This document shows positions 50,691 to 60,973 of a stretch of 64,000 nucleotides of DNA, piece after piece. This DNA is from Tridacna crocea (Eukaryota; Mollusca; Bivalvia; Cardiida; Cardiidae), in NCBI GenBank assembly GCA_943736015.1, contig OX031072.1, positions 996,501-1,060,500 on the forward strand. Reading direction: 5' to 3'. The position numbers were made by a program, and so were the translations under genes. Under the pieces are notes generated by a model. It saw nothing but the letters and a program-made list of their open reading frames with translations, was not told the DNA's origin and did not search any database. The first letter of the stretch is position 1; each line of letters opens with the position of its first letter.

Positions 50691-50915
50691 ACTCTCTCAG
50701 TCTCTCTCTATCTCTCTCTGTCGCTGTCTCTCTCTTGTCTCTTTGTCTCTCCCGTCTCTGTCTGTCTATCTGTCTGTCAAACAGACAGACATTTCTCTCT
50801 CTCTCTCTCTCTCTCTCACTCAGTGTCTGTCTGTCCGTCAGACTGACAGACAGTGAGTGATTTAAGACGGAGAGAGAGAGAGGGGAGAGAGAGAGAGAGA
50901 GAGAGAGAGTGGATG
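50690..50915. repeat. (CT)n / (GTCT)n and (AG)n block
   Basis: A CT/GTCT tract (50690-50850) is followed by (GA)n (50868-50910), giving an approximate inverted purine/pyrimidine pair. Frames here are composition artefacts. Confidence 0.9.
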
Positions 50916-50994
50916 GAGGATGGTGGGATGGATAGAAAGAGACGGATGAAAACAAAGGTTAAATACCCTAGTGTTTTGTACAAGCCTCAACTTT

Positions 50995-51146
50995 TTGACA
51001 GCACAATTTCAGTGATGTCAAAAATTCAAATCATTTGCACACGTCACAATAAATTGTGCTTAAATGAACGGCCTTGCCTTTGATTTGACAAGATGAAAAC
51101 CATTCTAGGAAATGTTGCCTGCATTCTCTTTTTCCCAGGGTGCTTT
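50995..51146 (+). mobile_element. Family A remnant
   Basis: TCAAATCATTTGCACACGTC and GAAAACCATTCTAGGAAATG, with a largely deleted hairpin. Confidence 0.5.
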
Positions 51147-51373
51147 TTAACTCGTTACCAGACGACAAAATTTTAGACTTGTCCAAATTGAAAGCATTTG
51201 CAGACAACAAAATAAAAGTGACTGAAAATTTGAAATTTGTTTTGTGAAGGGTAGAAAACATTGTGGGAAAAGGAGAAAATGCTGGACCAGCATTTTCTCC
51301 TTTTCCTACAATGTTTTCTAAAGGCTTCTTTCCCAGGGTCGTCAAAAGTAGGCACTGTGTGGTAATGGGTTTA
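51147..51373 (+). mobile_element. Family A MITE
   Basis: TTAACTCGTTACCAGACGAC to GTGTGGTAATGGGTTTA. The hairpin lacks the GTTA centre (AATGCTGGACCAGCATT) and so pairs as an even palindrome. Confidence 0.92.
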
Positions 51374-51390
51374 CCAATTACCACAATGGG

Positions 51391-51651
51391 TTAACCAATT
51401 ACCACACAATCCTTACTTTTGACGACCCTGAGAAAGAAGCCTTTAGAAAACATTGTTTGAATAGGAGAAAGCCTTCAGAAAACTTTGTGTGAAAAGGAGA
51501 AACTGCTGATGACCAGCATTTTCTCCTTTTCCAACAATATTTTCTACTCTTCACAAAAGAAAATTCAAACTTTTAGTCACTTTTATTTTGTCGTCTGTAA
51601 ATGCTTTCGATTTGAACTAGCCTAAAATATTGTTGTTTTGTAATGAGTTAA
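51391..51651 (-). mobile_element. Family A MITE with internal duplication
   Basis: TTAACCAATTACCACACAAT to GTTTTGTAATGAGTTAA. The left stem base is duplicated (GCCTTTAGAAAACATTG, then GCCTTCAGAAAACTTTG), making it about 30 bp longer than usual. Confidence 0.88.
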
Positions 51652-51857
51652 AAAAGATTTTTCCCCAGTCGTAACTAATACGCATGCAGTGCTAGATCGT
51701 TGCAAAAATATTCCCGCTAATTTTCTGATAAAGTGCGAATGATGACGAACTGGTCTGTCTGTATAACTGGCATTCCGCTGGACAATGGAAAAGAAATGAG
51801 GCGAAATAAAGACCCTTAGTGAATAATAGATATGATTGAAGACGTGACTTTCATCGA

Positions 51858-52100
51858 CGGAAAAATGTACTGTACGGTTATGGAGGTATATTTGTGCCAC
51901 GAGATACAAGATAACTTTAGAAAACTACCGCGATAAATCAAAGTTTCGGAAAAATGTACTGTGCGGTTATGGTGGTATATTTGTGCCACGAGATACAAGA
52001 TAACTTTAGAAAACTACCGCGATAAATCAAAGTTTCGGAAAAATGTACTGTACAGTTATGGTAGTATATCTGTGCCATGAGATCAAAGTTTCCTGAAAAT
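51858..52100. repeat. 89-bp tandem repeat, three units
   Basis: CGGAAAAATGTACTGTACGG starts units at 51858, 51947 and 52036. Each holds GTATATTTGTGCCACGAGAT. Units 1 and 2 are nearly identical; unit 3 is cut short. Confidence 0.9.
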
Positions 52101-52181
52101 ATTATCCAAGTGTAGATAATGAAAAGCTTTCTGAATAAAACATCACGATAATCTTTATAATCTAGAAATTTATCTAGAAAT

Positions 52182-52409
52182 TTAACTCTATTACCAAACG
52201 ACAAAATTTTAGACCAGTCCAAAATGAAAGCACTTGCAGACAACAAAATAAACGTATCTCAAGAATTGATTTTTTTCCACCAGGGTAGAAAACATTGTGG
52301 GAAAAGGAGAAAATGCTGGTTACCAGCATTTTCTCCTTTTCTCAAAATGTTTTCAAAAACCTTCCATATCAGGGTCGTAAAAACCAGGGATTGTTTTGCA
52401 CAGGGTTAA
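52182..52409 (+). mobile_element. Family A MITE, complete
   Basis: TTAACTCTATTACCAAACGA to TTTTGCACAGGGTTAA. The hairpin at about 52288-52354 has two right-stem changes. Confidence 0.91.
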
Positions 52410-52929
52410 CCTTACATAGATCAGGAAATATTTAAACGTATTTTTTTCATTCGTGCACGAATCTGATATTCGAGATAACAATTATCTTGATAGACTATCC
52501 GTTTTTGTGGTATTTGTCGAAGACAATACCACTATGAGTTCAAGATTGAATTTTGATAACCATGTATCTTATTTTGTGCAAAGCCGAAGGAAATAAACCC
52601 AGGTAAACTAATGCTTTCTCAGACAAATGAGTTTTTCGGTTGGACACAGATCTATATGTAATTTGAAATGGCATTTTAAAATACATCGATCGTTGAGATA
52701 ATTATTTTTGATTGAAAATAGCTTCTCTCGCTCATAGCCTTTTATTGGCGCAATGATACAAATTTGCCTACTGGACTTTTTCGTTTCAAAACCAATTCGT
52801 TCCATGGCTTGTTCGTCCTATGATTGCGCGCTACTTCATTTGATTGCTCATGAATATTTATAGATCGAAGTAATTGATTGTAATGTTGGAAATTAAATGT
52901 AAAAGGCTAAGAATATTTCAAAATTATAG
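52410..52929. other. No feature recognised
   Basis: AT-rich sequence without recognisable repeats or genes. Confidence 0.45.
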
Positions 52930-54400
52930 TTTTAAGGTACTCTCCCTTCTACCGAAAAGGTATTCATTTGCTTTTAAGCCAATATTTGAACAATATGTCT
53001 CTTTTTCTTTCAAACTACTGATTCCAGGCAATGGTTTTCCTTGACAAATACCACTTCAGCGTTCTCAACGCTTTGATTCGATATATACTCAGTAGTTTTT
53101 TTTTTACTTTTTGACTTTACAAGATGACAGACAGTTAAAAATCGAATTATTTACAACTAATGCAGCACGTAAATGAACTTAGGTCTGAAACACAGAGATG
53201 ACTCGGAAAGCTTCTCATGAACAACTTTAAATTCATTTATGGAAAAGGAAAATTCATAAGGTGGGAAAAAAACAAACATGTTCCAAAACCATGTCTAATC
53301 ATAGATAACGCGAATTTCAGTCGTGAGCACAAACGTATGGTGGTATATTCCTATCATGAGATACGAGATACCTATCATTACAATTTTTGAAAACTATCGC
53401 CATAAACTAAAGTTTCATGGAAATTTTGCGGAGATAATAAAAGGTTTCCTGAAAAAAAAAATATCACGGTAAACATAATAGTTTAACGCAAACGTTCTCA
53501 ATCGTGCAGATAAAATTTTCGTGACAATACCGTACCTTTCTCGATACCTATAAATAGTAAACTCACCATCTGGATGAACTCTGTAGTTTTTGACTTCACA
53601 TGATTGCAATAAATAAAAATTCGAATAGTTTACAAGTGTAGCTGAACTGGATATTTTTTACAAGGGCCTAATTGAACAAAAGTCTGTTAAACAAAAATAA
53701 TATCCGAAATGGCTCCTTCTAAAAACTTTAAAAAATAACATTTTTCGGGAAAAGGAGAGTTCAAAAGGTTGTTTACGAAGATGTCCCGAAACCGTATATG
53801 TCCCGAAACCGTATCTAATCATAGGTATCTTGAATGTCAGTTGTGGGCCCGAAAGAAAAATGAAATCATGATAACAGAATTATCACGTTTTTTTTTAATC
53901 GTGAAAACTTTTATTATCTACACAGTATTTCCATGATACTTTGTTTTACAACGATACTTCTGTTAAATTATCGCAGATAGCTATTTTGTATCCAGCGGCA
54001 ATAATATGCCACCATACAAACGTAAAAGAATGTCGCGATAAGGGTGAAAATTATCGCGATAAATTTTATCGTGAAAATTTTTATTATCTACATAATTTCA
54101 CATAAAAGTTTGCTTTATGGCAATAGTTCTCTTAAACTATCGCAAAAGTAATGTTGTACCTCGTGGTAAAATATGCCCCCATCATGGTTCTAAAATGCTT
54201 ATATGGGGGATGTCGAGTTGCCTCTGTTTATGACAGACTTATGTTCGTTCTACGAGTGGTCAAAATTTTCTAATTAAACTACAATTATAAAAAAATTCTG
54301 ATTTAAACTTACTGCTATCTTGTGAAGTCAAAAATTACCTCGTTCATCCGGATGATAAATTTCCTATTTATAGATATCGAGAAACGAGTTGAACTATCAA
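52930..54400. repeat. Mosaic of direct and inverted degenerate repeats
   Basis: Direct copies: TTTTTGACTTTACAAGATGA (53112) and TTTTTGACTTCACATGATTG (53586), and TCTAATCATAGATAACGCG (53296) with TCTAATCATAGGTATCTTG (53813). Inverted copies: CTCGATACCTATAAATAG (53541) against CTATTTATAGATATCGAG (54363), and GGTGGTATATTCC (53340) against TATGCCACCATAC (54004). Related GTATATTTGTGCC units occur at 51.9 kb. Confidence 0.72.
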
Positions 54401-54406
54401 GCTAAT

Positions 54407-54634
54407 TTAACCCATTACCACTCAATCCCTACTTTTGACGACCCTGAGAAAGAAGCCTTTAGAAAACATTTTTGGAAACGGAGAAAATGCTGGTAACCAG
54501 CATTTTCTCCTTTTCCCACAAAGTTTTCTACTCTTCACTAAACGAATTTCAAATTTTCAGTCTCTTTTATCTTGTCGTCCACAAATGCTTTCCATTTGGA
54601 CACGCCTAAAATATTGTTGTTTGGTAATGAGTAA
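54407..54634 (-). mobile_element. Family A MITE, complete
   Basis: TTAACCCATTACCACTCAAT to GTTTGGTAATGAGTAA. The hairpin at about 54462-54529 has several left-stem changes. Confidence 0.9.
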
Positions 54635-54895
54635 ATCTAAAATGTCAACTTCATGACAATTTCTGCGCTAAAATATTTATTGATCAATGAGCAATTTTCT
54701 AGATAACAAAGTTTATCGTGGTATTTTCTTAAGGAAACTTTTCATTCTCTAGATAAGAATTTCAAGGCAAGTTTGATTTTTCGCGAAAATTCTGTTAAAA
54801 TTACCAATATCATAACTCGTGGCAAAAATGTGTTACCATACATCAAAGTACGGTATTTGCCAATATGTCGCTTTCCCGTGTTGCACCAAACATGG

Positions 54896-55118
54896 TTAAC
54901 CTTTCGTTCCCTGTTTATACGAACCTGGGAATGCTGCTGTTGAAAATATTGTGTGAAAAGGAGAAACTGGTACCCAGCATTTTCTCCTATTCCCGCAGTG
55001 TTTTCTAAGCTATTATAGCGTTACTAGCAAATGCCATTAATTTAGCCACATTTAATTTGTTGTCTGCAAATAAGTTCAATTATGGTCTTATCTCTAAAGC
55101 TTTCGTATTGGGTAAAAA
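54896..55118 (-). mobile_element. Family A MITE, diverged
   Basis: TTAACCTTTCGTTCCCTG start. The hairpin at about 54944-55012 has a shortened centre (CTGGTACCCAGC). The right end is worn. Confidence 0.75.
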
Positions 55119-55261
55119 CTTTATTCGATTCGCAGAAGAACAAAAGTAGTGAAACTTCATAAATAAATAAACAGTATCAAGTGGCGTGCAATACTTTCCT
55201 TGGTATTCGAAATTAAATCAGTGAATATTATTAGCAGTTTTTTTGTTTTTTTTTTATAAAT

Positions 55262-55470
55262 GAGCCAAGCTCTGACAAGAGGGGGTTTAATGGATCACCA
55301 TGACGCGTGATACAAACCAAGTCACCCTTTTTGTCTAAAAACTGACAGAATCATGGGGTAGATGGAGCCTTTGACACCCACATAATTCAACAAAAAGTAA
55401 ATGTTCGCCTGTATGGTTGCCATGGGTCGATACCTCTTGTAGATGAATTCCCATTTTTCACGGTGCATGA
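55262..55470 (-). mobile_element. Possible family C element, decayed
   Basis: Reverse-complement traces of the C flank (GAGCCAAGCTCTG, GGGGTTTAATGGATCACC) and half core (GCCATGGGTCGATACCTCTT). Confidence 0.4.
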
Positions 55471-55514
55471 ACAAAAACCTACATCTCCGCACCAAGCAAT
55501 TCGTTGTCCAAGCG

Positions 55515-55640
55515 AACCTGAGGAGTAAGGGATTTTAAAACCTTGCGGCAAAAGGAAAGAATGCTCGTCACAGTGACCAGGGCTTCCTTCTTTCCCCACA
55601 ATGTTTTTGGTTTTCATATTCCACGAACCAAACAACCCCT
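55515..55640 (-). mobile_element. Family A remnant
   Basis: AAAACCTTGCGGCAAAAGGA and CTTTCCCCACAATGTTTT stems enclose GCTCGTCACAGTGACCAGGG. Family E-like bases occur in the stem. Confidence 0.5.
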
Positions 55641-55666
55641 TGTCATTAACAACCCTGAGGAAGACT

Positions 55667-56117
55667 GATTGATTGTATGGCGATTTAACTCATTAACAAA
55701 CGACAAAATTTTAGGTTTGTCCAATTTGAAAGCATTTGGAGACGACAAAATAAAAGTGACTCAAAATTTGAAATTTGTTTTGTAAGGGGTAGAAAACATT
55801 GTGGGAAAAGGAGAAAATGCTGGTTACCAGCATTTTCTCCTTTTCCTACAATGTTTTCTAAAGCTTCTTTCTCAGGGCCGTCAAAAGTAGGGATTGTGTG
55901 GTAATGGGTTAATGCCGTTTTCAACATTATTTCAGTTATAGCGGAGGCCAATGCACCTACCCATGCTTTCCTAGAGTCTCTTTCACAAGTAATCCGCACA
56001 ATTTTCTTTCCAAGCCACTGGCTACTTTCCCACTTAATTATAGTCGAAACAGTGGTCAGCAGTGGGAGAGTAATGAATTCTGTCGCAATGACTATCATCA
56101 ATCCTAGGAAAGAAATT
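55667..56117 (-). mobile_element. SINE-1 copy split by a family A MITE
   Basis: Plus strand: GATTGATTGTATGGCGAT, then A at 55684-55912, then GCCGTTTTCAACATTATTTC onward to AATCCTAGGAAAGAAATTGG. The TTAA lies where the complete SINE reads TTTAACGCCGTTTTC. The tRNA head is missing. Confidence 0.87.
55684..55912 (+). mobile_element. Family A MITE, complete, nested in SINE-1
   Basis: TTAACTCATTAACAAACGAC to GTGTGGTAATGGGTTAA, with a near-perfect hairpin at about 55791-55857. Removing it with one TTAA restores the SINE. Confidence 0.94.
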
Positions 56118-56205
56118 GGGTTTTGAAAACCTTGTGGCAAAAGGAAAGAATGATGGTTACAGTTACCATACCAGCATTTTCTTATTTTTGCTCAAAGCAC
56201 CACAA
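56118..56205 (-). mobile_element. Family A hairpin remnant
   Basis: AAAACCTTGTGGCAAAAGGA, then GATGGTTACAGTTACCATAC and CCAGCATTTTCTTATTTTTG. An extra small dyad is in the centre. Confidence 0.5.
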
Positions 56206-56284
56206 TTCCCATCTGTATACCGCCATACCTTGTATTTAGGCGACAAATGAATAGTTATTGGGTTCAAGTTTGACAGTATTGCAA

Positions 56285-56350
56285 GCATTATGAGAAAATC
56301 AGTATTTTCTCCTTTTCACATTGTTTTCAAAAGACTCCCTCTTCATGTTT
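56285..56350 (+). mobile_element. Family A hairpin remnant
   Basis: GAGAAAATCAGTATTTTCTC with CCTTTTCACATTGTTTTCAA. Left arm lost. Confidence 0.5.
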
Positions 56351-56383
56351 GTTAAAAAACATAAAATCAACTTTCAGCACGGT

Positions 56384-56610
56384 TTAACTCTTTATCAAAC
56401 GACAAAATTTTAGACTCCTCCAAATTAAAAGCTTTTGCAGACGACAAAATAAATGTTACTCAAGATTGAAATTTGTTGCCAGCGTGGAAGAAAACATTGC
56501 GGAAAAAGGAGAAAATGCTGGTTACCAGCATTTTCTCCTTTTCCCACAATGTTTTCAAAAGGCTTCTATCACAGGAACGTAAAAACAGGGATTGTTTAGT
56601 AAAGGGTTAA
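56384..56610 (+). mobile_element. Family A MITE, complete
   Basis: TTAACTCTTTATCAAACGAC to GTTTAGTAAAGGGTTAA. Hairpin at about 56492-56558. Confidence 0.92.
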
Positions 56611-56698
56611 TGGTTTAAAGACATTGTTTTTCTTTTGTTTCTAAATATTGACTAAAAATTTGTCCCCACACACATTGACTAAAAACTCAAAGATCACG

Positions 56699-56930
56699 TT
56701 GAACCTTTACCAAATGATTTCGACTTTTTCGACCCTGGAGAAGGAAGCGTCTTGAAAATATTGTGGAAAAAGGAGAAAATACTGGTAACCAGCATTTCCT
56801 CCTTTTCCCACAATGTTTTCTGTCCTGTCTTAGACAAATCCTTTCATTTGACCTAATACATATTCAGTTTGTCGTCAGCAAGTCTTTTCAATTTGGACAA
56901 GTCTGACGTGTCGATTGGTAGAGACACATT
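56699..56930 (-). mobile_element. Family A MITE, worn ends
   Basis: TTGAACCTTTACCAAATGAT start. Hairpin at about 56754-56820. It ends near TCGATTGGTAGAGACA. Confidence 0.83.
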
Positions 56931-56979
56931 TTATGGAGCGAATTCAAAATCCATAGGAAATTGGATAAAGATTATATAT

Positions 56980-57142
56980 AGGGGAAATGGAGAAAATGCG
57001 GGTAGCAAGAATTGTTTTGCTTTTCCTATTCTCAGTAATTTTTATTTTAATCTTATTTCATCAGCCCGAGGTACATTTAATTTGTCGTCTGCAAATGCTT
57101 TTAAACAATGACGAGTCGACGGTTTCGTCGTTTAGTAAATAG
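56980..57142 (-). mobile_element. Family A remnant
   Basis: GGGGAAATGGAGAAAATGCG and the TTTGTCGTCTGCAAATGC arm, ending GTCGTTTAGTAAATAG. Its last bases are included in the duplication seen at 63.2 kb. Confidence 0.65.
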
Positions 57143-57373
57143 ATAGCAAAAAAAAGTACGTCTTTTTGAAAACAAATTATTGATTCACAAATAACGTTAA
57201 CTCTTAAGCGCCAAATATATAAACTCGATCCTTGTTGACGCCATAAAATAGAATCCACGTAGACTCAGAAAGGTTTATGTCTCATAGACTTGACTATACA
57301 AGCGGGCGGTATGGATCAAGATCAGACTGCACGTTCTGTGCAGTCTGATCTTGATCCATACCGTCCGCAAAAG
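57125..57373. repeat. Duplicated segment, copy 1
   Basis: TTAGTAAATAGATAGCAAAA through ACCGTCCGCAAAAGGT is nearly identical to 63249-63507. The duplication joins an A-element end to most of a B element. Confidence 0.9.
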
Positions 57374-57410
57374 GTCCCTGTTTTCGCCTAGATGGCGCCG
57401 AAAGGTTTAA
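57197..57410 (-). mobile_element. Family B MITE, full length
   Basis: TTAA at 57197-57200 and 57407-57410. The perfect palindrome lies at 57305-57367 with the variant stem CGGTATGGATCAAGATCAGA / GATCTTGATCCATACCG. Confidence 0.85.
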
Positions 57411-57599
57411 CAAAACTTGCAGACGACAGGTCTTTGATAACATAGAAAATAAAACACATTTGTCTTGGAACAAATTGAAAAACGCCTTTTCCGTGTCTAA
57501 CGTTGTTGGGTTCCGTTCCATTGGAAATGTTCAATTGACGGAGCGATAAACGGGAATACTTTTGTTGTCAGCGAACAGAAAACGATTGAAAAATGTGCG

Positions 57600-57883
57600 T
57601 GAGGCATTGTGAATTGGGAGCGCCCGGTCTGCCTATCTGTCTCTTTCTTTCACTTTTGTGCATTAGGCATTGTGAATAGGGAGTGCCTGGCGCTCTCTCT
57701 CTCTCTCTCTCTAAGGGAACTATCCTACCTACCTCCCCCATCCCTCTGTCTCTTTCTGTGTCTCTTCCACCCACCCCTACTTGTGCGTCATGCATTTTGT
57801 GTACGAACCATCCTGCGTTCCTCCGCCCCTCTTACACACTGCTTCTCTCTCGACCGTTAAGCACTGAAAATGGGAAACGCCTG

Positions 57884-57923
<40 letters not shown>

Positions 57924-57985
57924 GTCTATCTCTCTCTCCGTCTATTTGTCTCTCTCTCTCACACACACACACACACCCACACATC
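57600..57985. repeat. (CT)n-rich degenerate tandem region
   Basis: GGCATTGTGAATAGGGAGTG-like phrases recur at 57602, 57666 and 57860. The latter two precede CT runs (57690-57712, 57888-57920). A (CA)n run is at 57960-57976. Long open frames here are low-complexity. Confidence 0.8.
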
Positions 57986-58151
57986 CACACACATGATTAG
58001 TAAATTGCCTTGTGGCCAAAATCTGCTATTTCGTAAATTTATGTAAAAGTTTAGAGACCGACTAAAAGCATTGTAAAACTGGATACAGCGTTAAATTTAG
58101 ATCACAGAACAAAAACCAAACTCACATTTTCCATTGAAGCTCAATTTCACT

Positions 58152-58381
58152 TTAATTACTCTTTACCAGACAACAAATTCTACACGTCTCGTAATTCAAA
58201 GCGTTTGCAGACGACAATTCAAATGTGACTCAAATGACAGGGCTTCTCTTTCAAAGGTCAGAAAACATTGTGTGAAAAGGAGAAAATGCTGGTTACCAGC
58301 ATTTTCTACTTTTCACACAATATTTTCGAAAGTCTTCTGATCCGTGGTTTTAAAATTTGATATCGTTTGGAAGGGAATCAA
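58152..58381 (+). mobile_element. Family A MITE
   Basis: TTAATTACTCTTTACCAGAC to ATCGTTTGGAAGGGAATCA. The hairpin at about 58261-58327 has matched GTGTGAAAAGG / CTTTTCACAC. Confidence 0.88.
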
Positions 58382-58385
58382 ATAA

Positions 58386-58676
58386 CATTTTACCAAACGA
58401 CAAAGTTTTGGACTGGAACATATTGAAAGCATCTGCAGACGACAAAATTAGCTCCTTACAAAACGACAAAATTCCACTCTTGTCCAAATTGAAAGCATCT
58501 GCAGACGACAAATTGAATGTGGCCAAAATGATGATTTCAATCTATGAAATAGTAGAAAACATTGTGTGAAAGGGAGAAAATGCTGGTTACCAGCATTTTC
58601 TCCTTTTCCCACAATGTTTTCAAAAGGCTACTTCCGCAGGGTCGTAAAAACCAGTGATTGTTTGATAAAGGGTCAA
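58386..58676 (+). mobile_element. Family A MITE with duplicated left arm
   Basis: CATTTTACCAAACGACAAAG..GCATCTGCAGACGACAAAAT is repeated as ACAAAACGACAAAATTCCAC..GCATCTGCAGACGACAAATT. Then come one hairpin (about 58554-58622) and GTTTGATAAAGGGTCAA. Confidence 0.88.
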
Positions 58677-58838
58677 CTGTTGACAAAATGATGACTTTTG
58701 TCTTTGGAAGGGTTGAAAACATTGCTGGTTACCAACATTTTCTCCTTATCACACCATACTTCCACAGTTTTCTACTTGAGGATCGTTCATAATCTGTTCT
58801 GTTCTGTTCATATTTGGAATTGTTTTGCAAGGAATTAA
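58677..58838 (+). mobile_element. Family A remnant
   Basis: GTTGAAAACATTGCTGGTTACCAACA: the left stem has been removed between CATTG and CTGG. The right arm is decayed and ends GCAAGGAATTAATTAA. Confidence 0.65.
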
Positions 58839-59004
58839 TTAACAATTTTTCAGAGAATAACATCAAAGTTCTTTCAAGTCTTCCCCTTGTTTGAGATTCG
58901 CTTGATCTTTCCTATGAAGCCAACACGTTTTTGATCGACCTATATCCTACGGCAAAATTAATTCACTTTCGGTAAATTACTTTAAGTACTCTGATCTTAT
59001 CCTC

Positions 59005-59232
59005 TTAACTTGTTACCAACCGTCAAAAAAATGGAATCATTCAAATTCAAAGCATGTGTAAACGACAATTAAGATATAGTTGGAAATAAACTTTTTGGTT
59101 TCAAAAGGGTTGAAATTGTGTAGGAAAAAGAGAAAATGCTGGTAACCAGCATTTTCTCCTTTTCCCACAATGTTTTCAAACCTCTTCTTTCTCAATTGCA
59201 TTAAAACGCAGGACAGTGTGACAAACGGTTAA
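59005..59232 (+). mobile_element. Family A MITE, complete
   Basis: TTAACTTGTTACCAACCGTC to GTGTGACAAACGGTTAA. Beyond the TTAA sites, TACTCTGATCTTATCCT occurs on both sides (58987-59003, 59234-59250). Confidence 0.9.
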
Positions 59233-59329
59233 ATACTCTGATCTTATCCTTTTGAAAAATTTGCTTAACATCCACATTCAGAAATTTACTTTTTACACAA
59301 TCCTTTGATTAAACTATCCTCTATTTTGA

Positions 59330-59422
59330 CTACTCAGCATTTTCTTCTTTTCTCACAGTGTTTTAAGAGGTCTCTGCCCCAGGGTCGTTGAAACACTGGG
59401 TTGTTTGATAAAAAAGGTTGGA
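59330..59422 (+). mobile_element. Family A right half
   Basis: CAGCATTTTCTTCTTTTCTC, AGGGTCGTTGAAACACTGGG and TTGTTTGATAAAAAAGG. Confidence 0.6.
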
Positions 59423-59571
59423 ACAATTCAACTTGATTCCTTGATTATAACTTTTGTCGATGCAACATATGAGAAATCCCCCCCCCCCCCCCCGATTGGG
59501 GAAGTTTTATCTAATCATTGCGATTTCGTCCTTTTTCGATGGAAAATCTCACTGGATCAGACAAAGTTTCT

Positions 59572-59890
59572 TGATTGATTGTATGGTTATTAAGTCTTTA
59601 ACGCCGTTTTCAACATTATTTCAGTTATATCGCCGCGGCCAGTACACCTATCCACGCTTTCCTGGAGTCTCTTTTACCAGTACTCCACACAGTTTTCTTT
59701 CCAAGCTATTGGCTGCTTTCCCACATAACCATCAAACCATCATTGAAAAAAATGATCAGCAGTGGCAGATGAATGAATCCTGTCGCAATGACTATCATCA
59801 ATCCTCAAAAAGAAATTGGCCGAGCCGGGGATCGAACTCGAGACCCGTTCTCAAATCCTGCTCTCTACCGACTGAGCTACCTGGGCTCGG
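59572..59890 (-). mobile_element. SINE-1, complete copy
   Basis: On the minus strand it starts with a tRNA-like head: TAGCTCAGTCGGTAGAGAGC (A box and D arm) and GAGTTCGATCCCCGGC (B box). The body contains TTGATGATAGTCATTGCGAC and GTGGGAAAGCAGCCAATAGC. It ends TACAATCAATCAA. The head's acceptor stem does not pair fully. It may belong to a V-SINE-type family such as mollusc RUDI (remembered, not checked). Confidence 0.82.
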
Positions 59891-59966
59891 CATCAGACAA
59901 TGTAGATCAAGATCAAACCACACATACTGTGTAGTCTGATCTTAATTTATACTGTCTGCTACAGCA
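59888..59966. mobile_element. Family B palindrome
   Basis: CAGACAATGTAGATCAAGAT and ATCTTAATTTATACTGTCTG, directly against the SINE-1 head. Confidence 0.7.
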
Positions 59967-60329
59967 GTACTCAGGAATGTGTGAGCCAATGAAAAATCCC
60001 GAAGTTGATGAAAAACCCCAAAGTTGAACATTTGAAAACAGCTGAACATTCCTTTTCTTCTCGAAATATTTCTCTCGTGTGCAAACAAACGTATCAATAT
60101 TCGCAATGTTCAGGGGATAATTTTTTCTAAAGATTTTTTTTTTTCAATGATAAAAAAAAAATGTTTTCCTGGAAAACGAGAAAAAAATATGAGGTACACA
60201 AAGCGAGGAAGCAAAAACCAGAGAAATGCTATGTAAAGTACTGTATGTGTAACCTTTCTAGTTTGATCCTTGCTATGACCTTGACCTTGAAGCCCTTCCT
60301 CTAAAACACCTCCTCTGCATGTCGTTTCA
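59967..60329. other. No feature recognised
   Basis: AT-rich DNA with T and A runs. Confidence 0.45.
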
Positions 60330-60566
60330 TTAACTCTTTACTAAACGACAAAATTTTACACTGGTCCAAATTGACAAAAAAAAAACTAATAGACGACAAA
60401 AACATCATAACTCAAAAATTGAAATTTGTTTCTAGCAGGGTAGAAAACATGCTGGGAAAAAGAGAAAATGCTGGTTACCAGCATTTTCTCCCTTTCCCAC
60501 CATGTTTTCGAAAAAAAGCTTATATCTCAGGGTCATAAAACCAGGGATTGTTTGGTAAAGGGTTAA
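60330..60566 (+). mobile_element. Family A MITE, complete
   Basis: TTAACTCTTTACTAAACGAC to GTTTGGTAAAGGGTTAA. The hairpin at about 60443-60509 has four stem changes. An A run has replaced GAAAGCATTTGC in the left arm. Confidence 0.91.
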
Positions 60567-60854
60567 GTTGCACACATGGGTGAAATATTTAGAAAGTTAG
60601 ACAAGTGGTTCAAAAGATACAGAAAGGATACGAAATAACTTACAAACAGAGCGCCAGGTGGAAGGGGCCGATATGATACAATCCTAGGGACACATAAAAG
60701 TGAGGAGAAGATGGTACCAAATCAGTATGACGGGCCTGGTATAGTCCCTAGTAGTTCGAGGTTTGTTTGGGACTTGTTGTTCCTTCCCTCCCCCCTTTTC
60801 GTCTCTAGTTTCAAACCTATTATTTTAGATCGACCCCGAAAAAATTCTTTAAAA

Positions 60855-60890
60855 ATATTCCTAGTGGCGTTTGGTAATGTGTTAACTTGG
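60855..60890 (-). mobile_element. Family A end fragment
   Basis: AGTGGCGTTTGGTAATGTGTTAA only. Confidence 0.5.
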
Positions 60891-60973
60891 CAAATCACTT
60901 GGTTCGGACCCGGAACTCTGAAGTAAGGGACCGATGTTATACCTCAATACCACTGTCTCATCGCCCTTGTGAT

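Noticed and set aside
50690..50955. Ser/Leu-rich and Arg/Glu-rich frames of up to 88 codons
   Set aside because: Direct translations of (CT)n and (GA)n tracts.
59818..59890. Functional tRNA gene on the minus strand
   Set aside because: A and B boxes are good but the acceptor and T stems do not pair properly, and the sequence continues into a SINE body.
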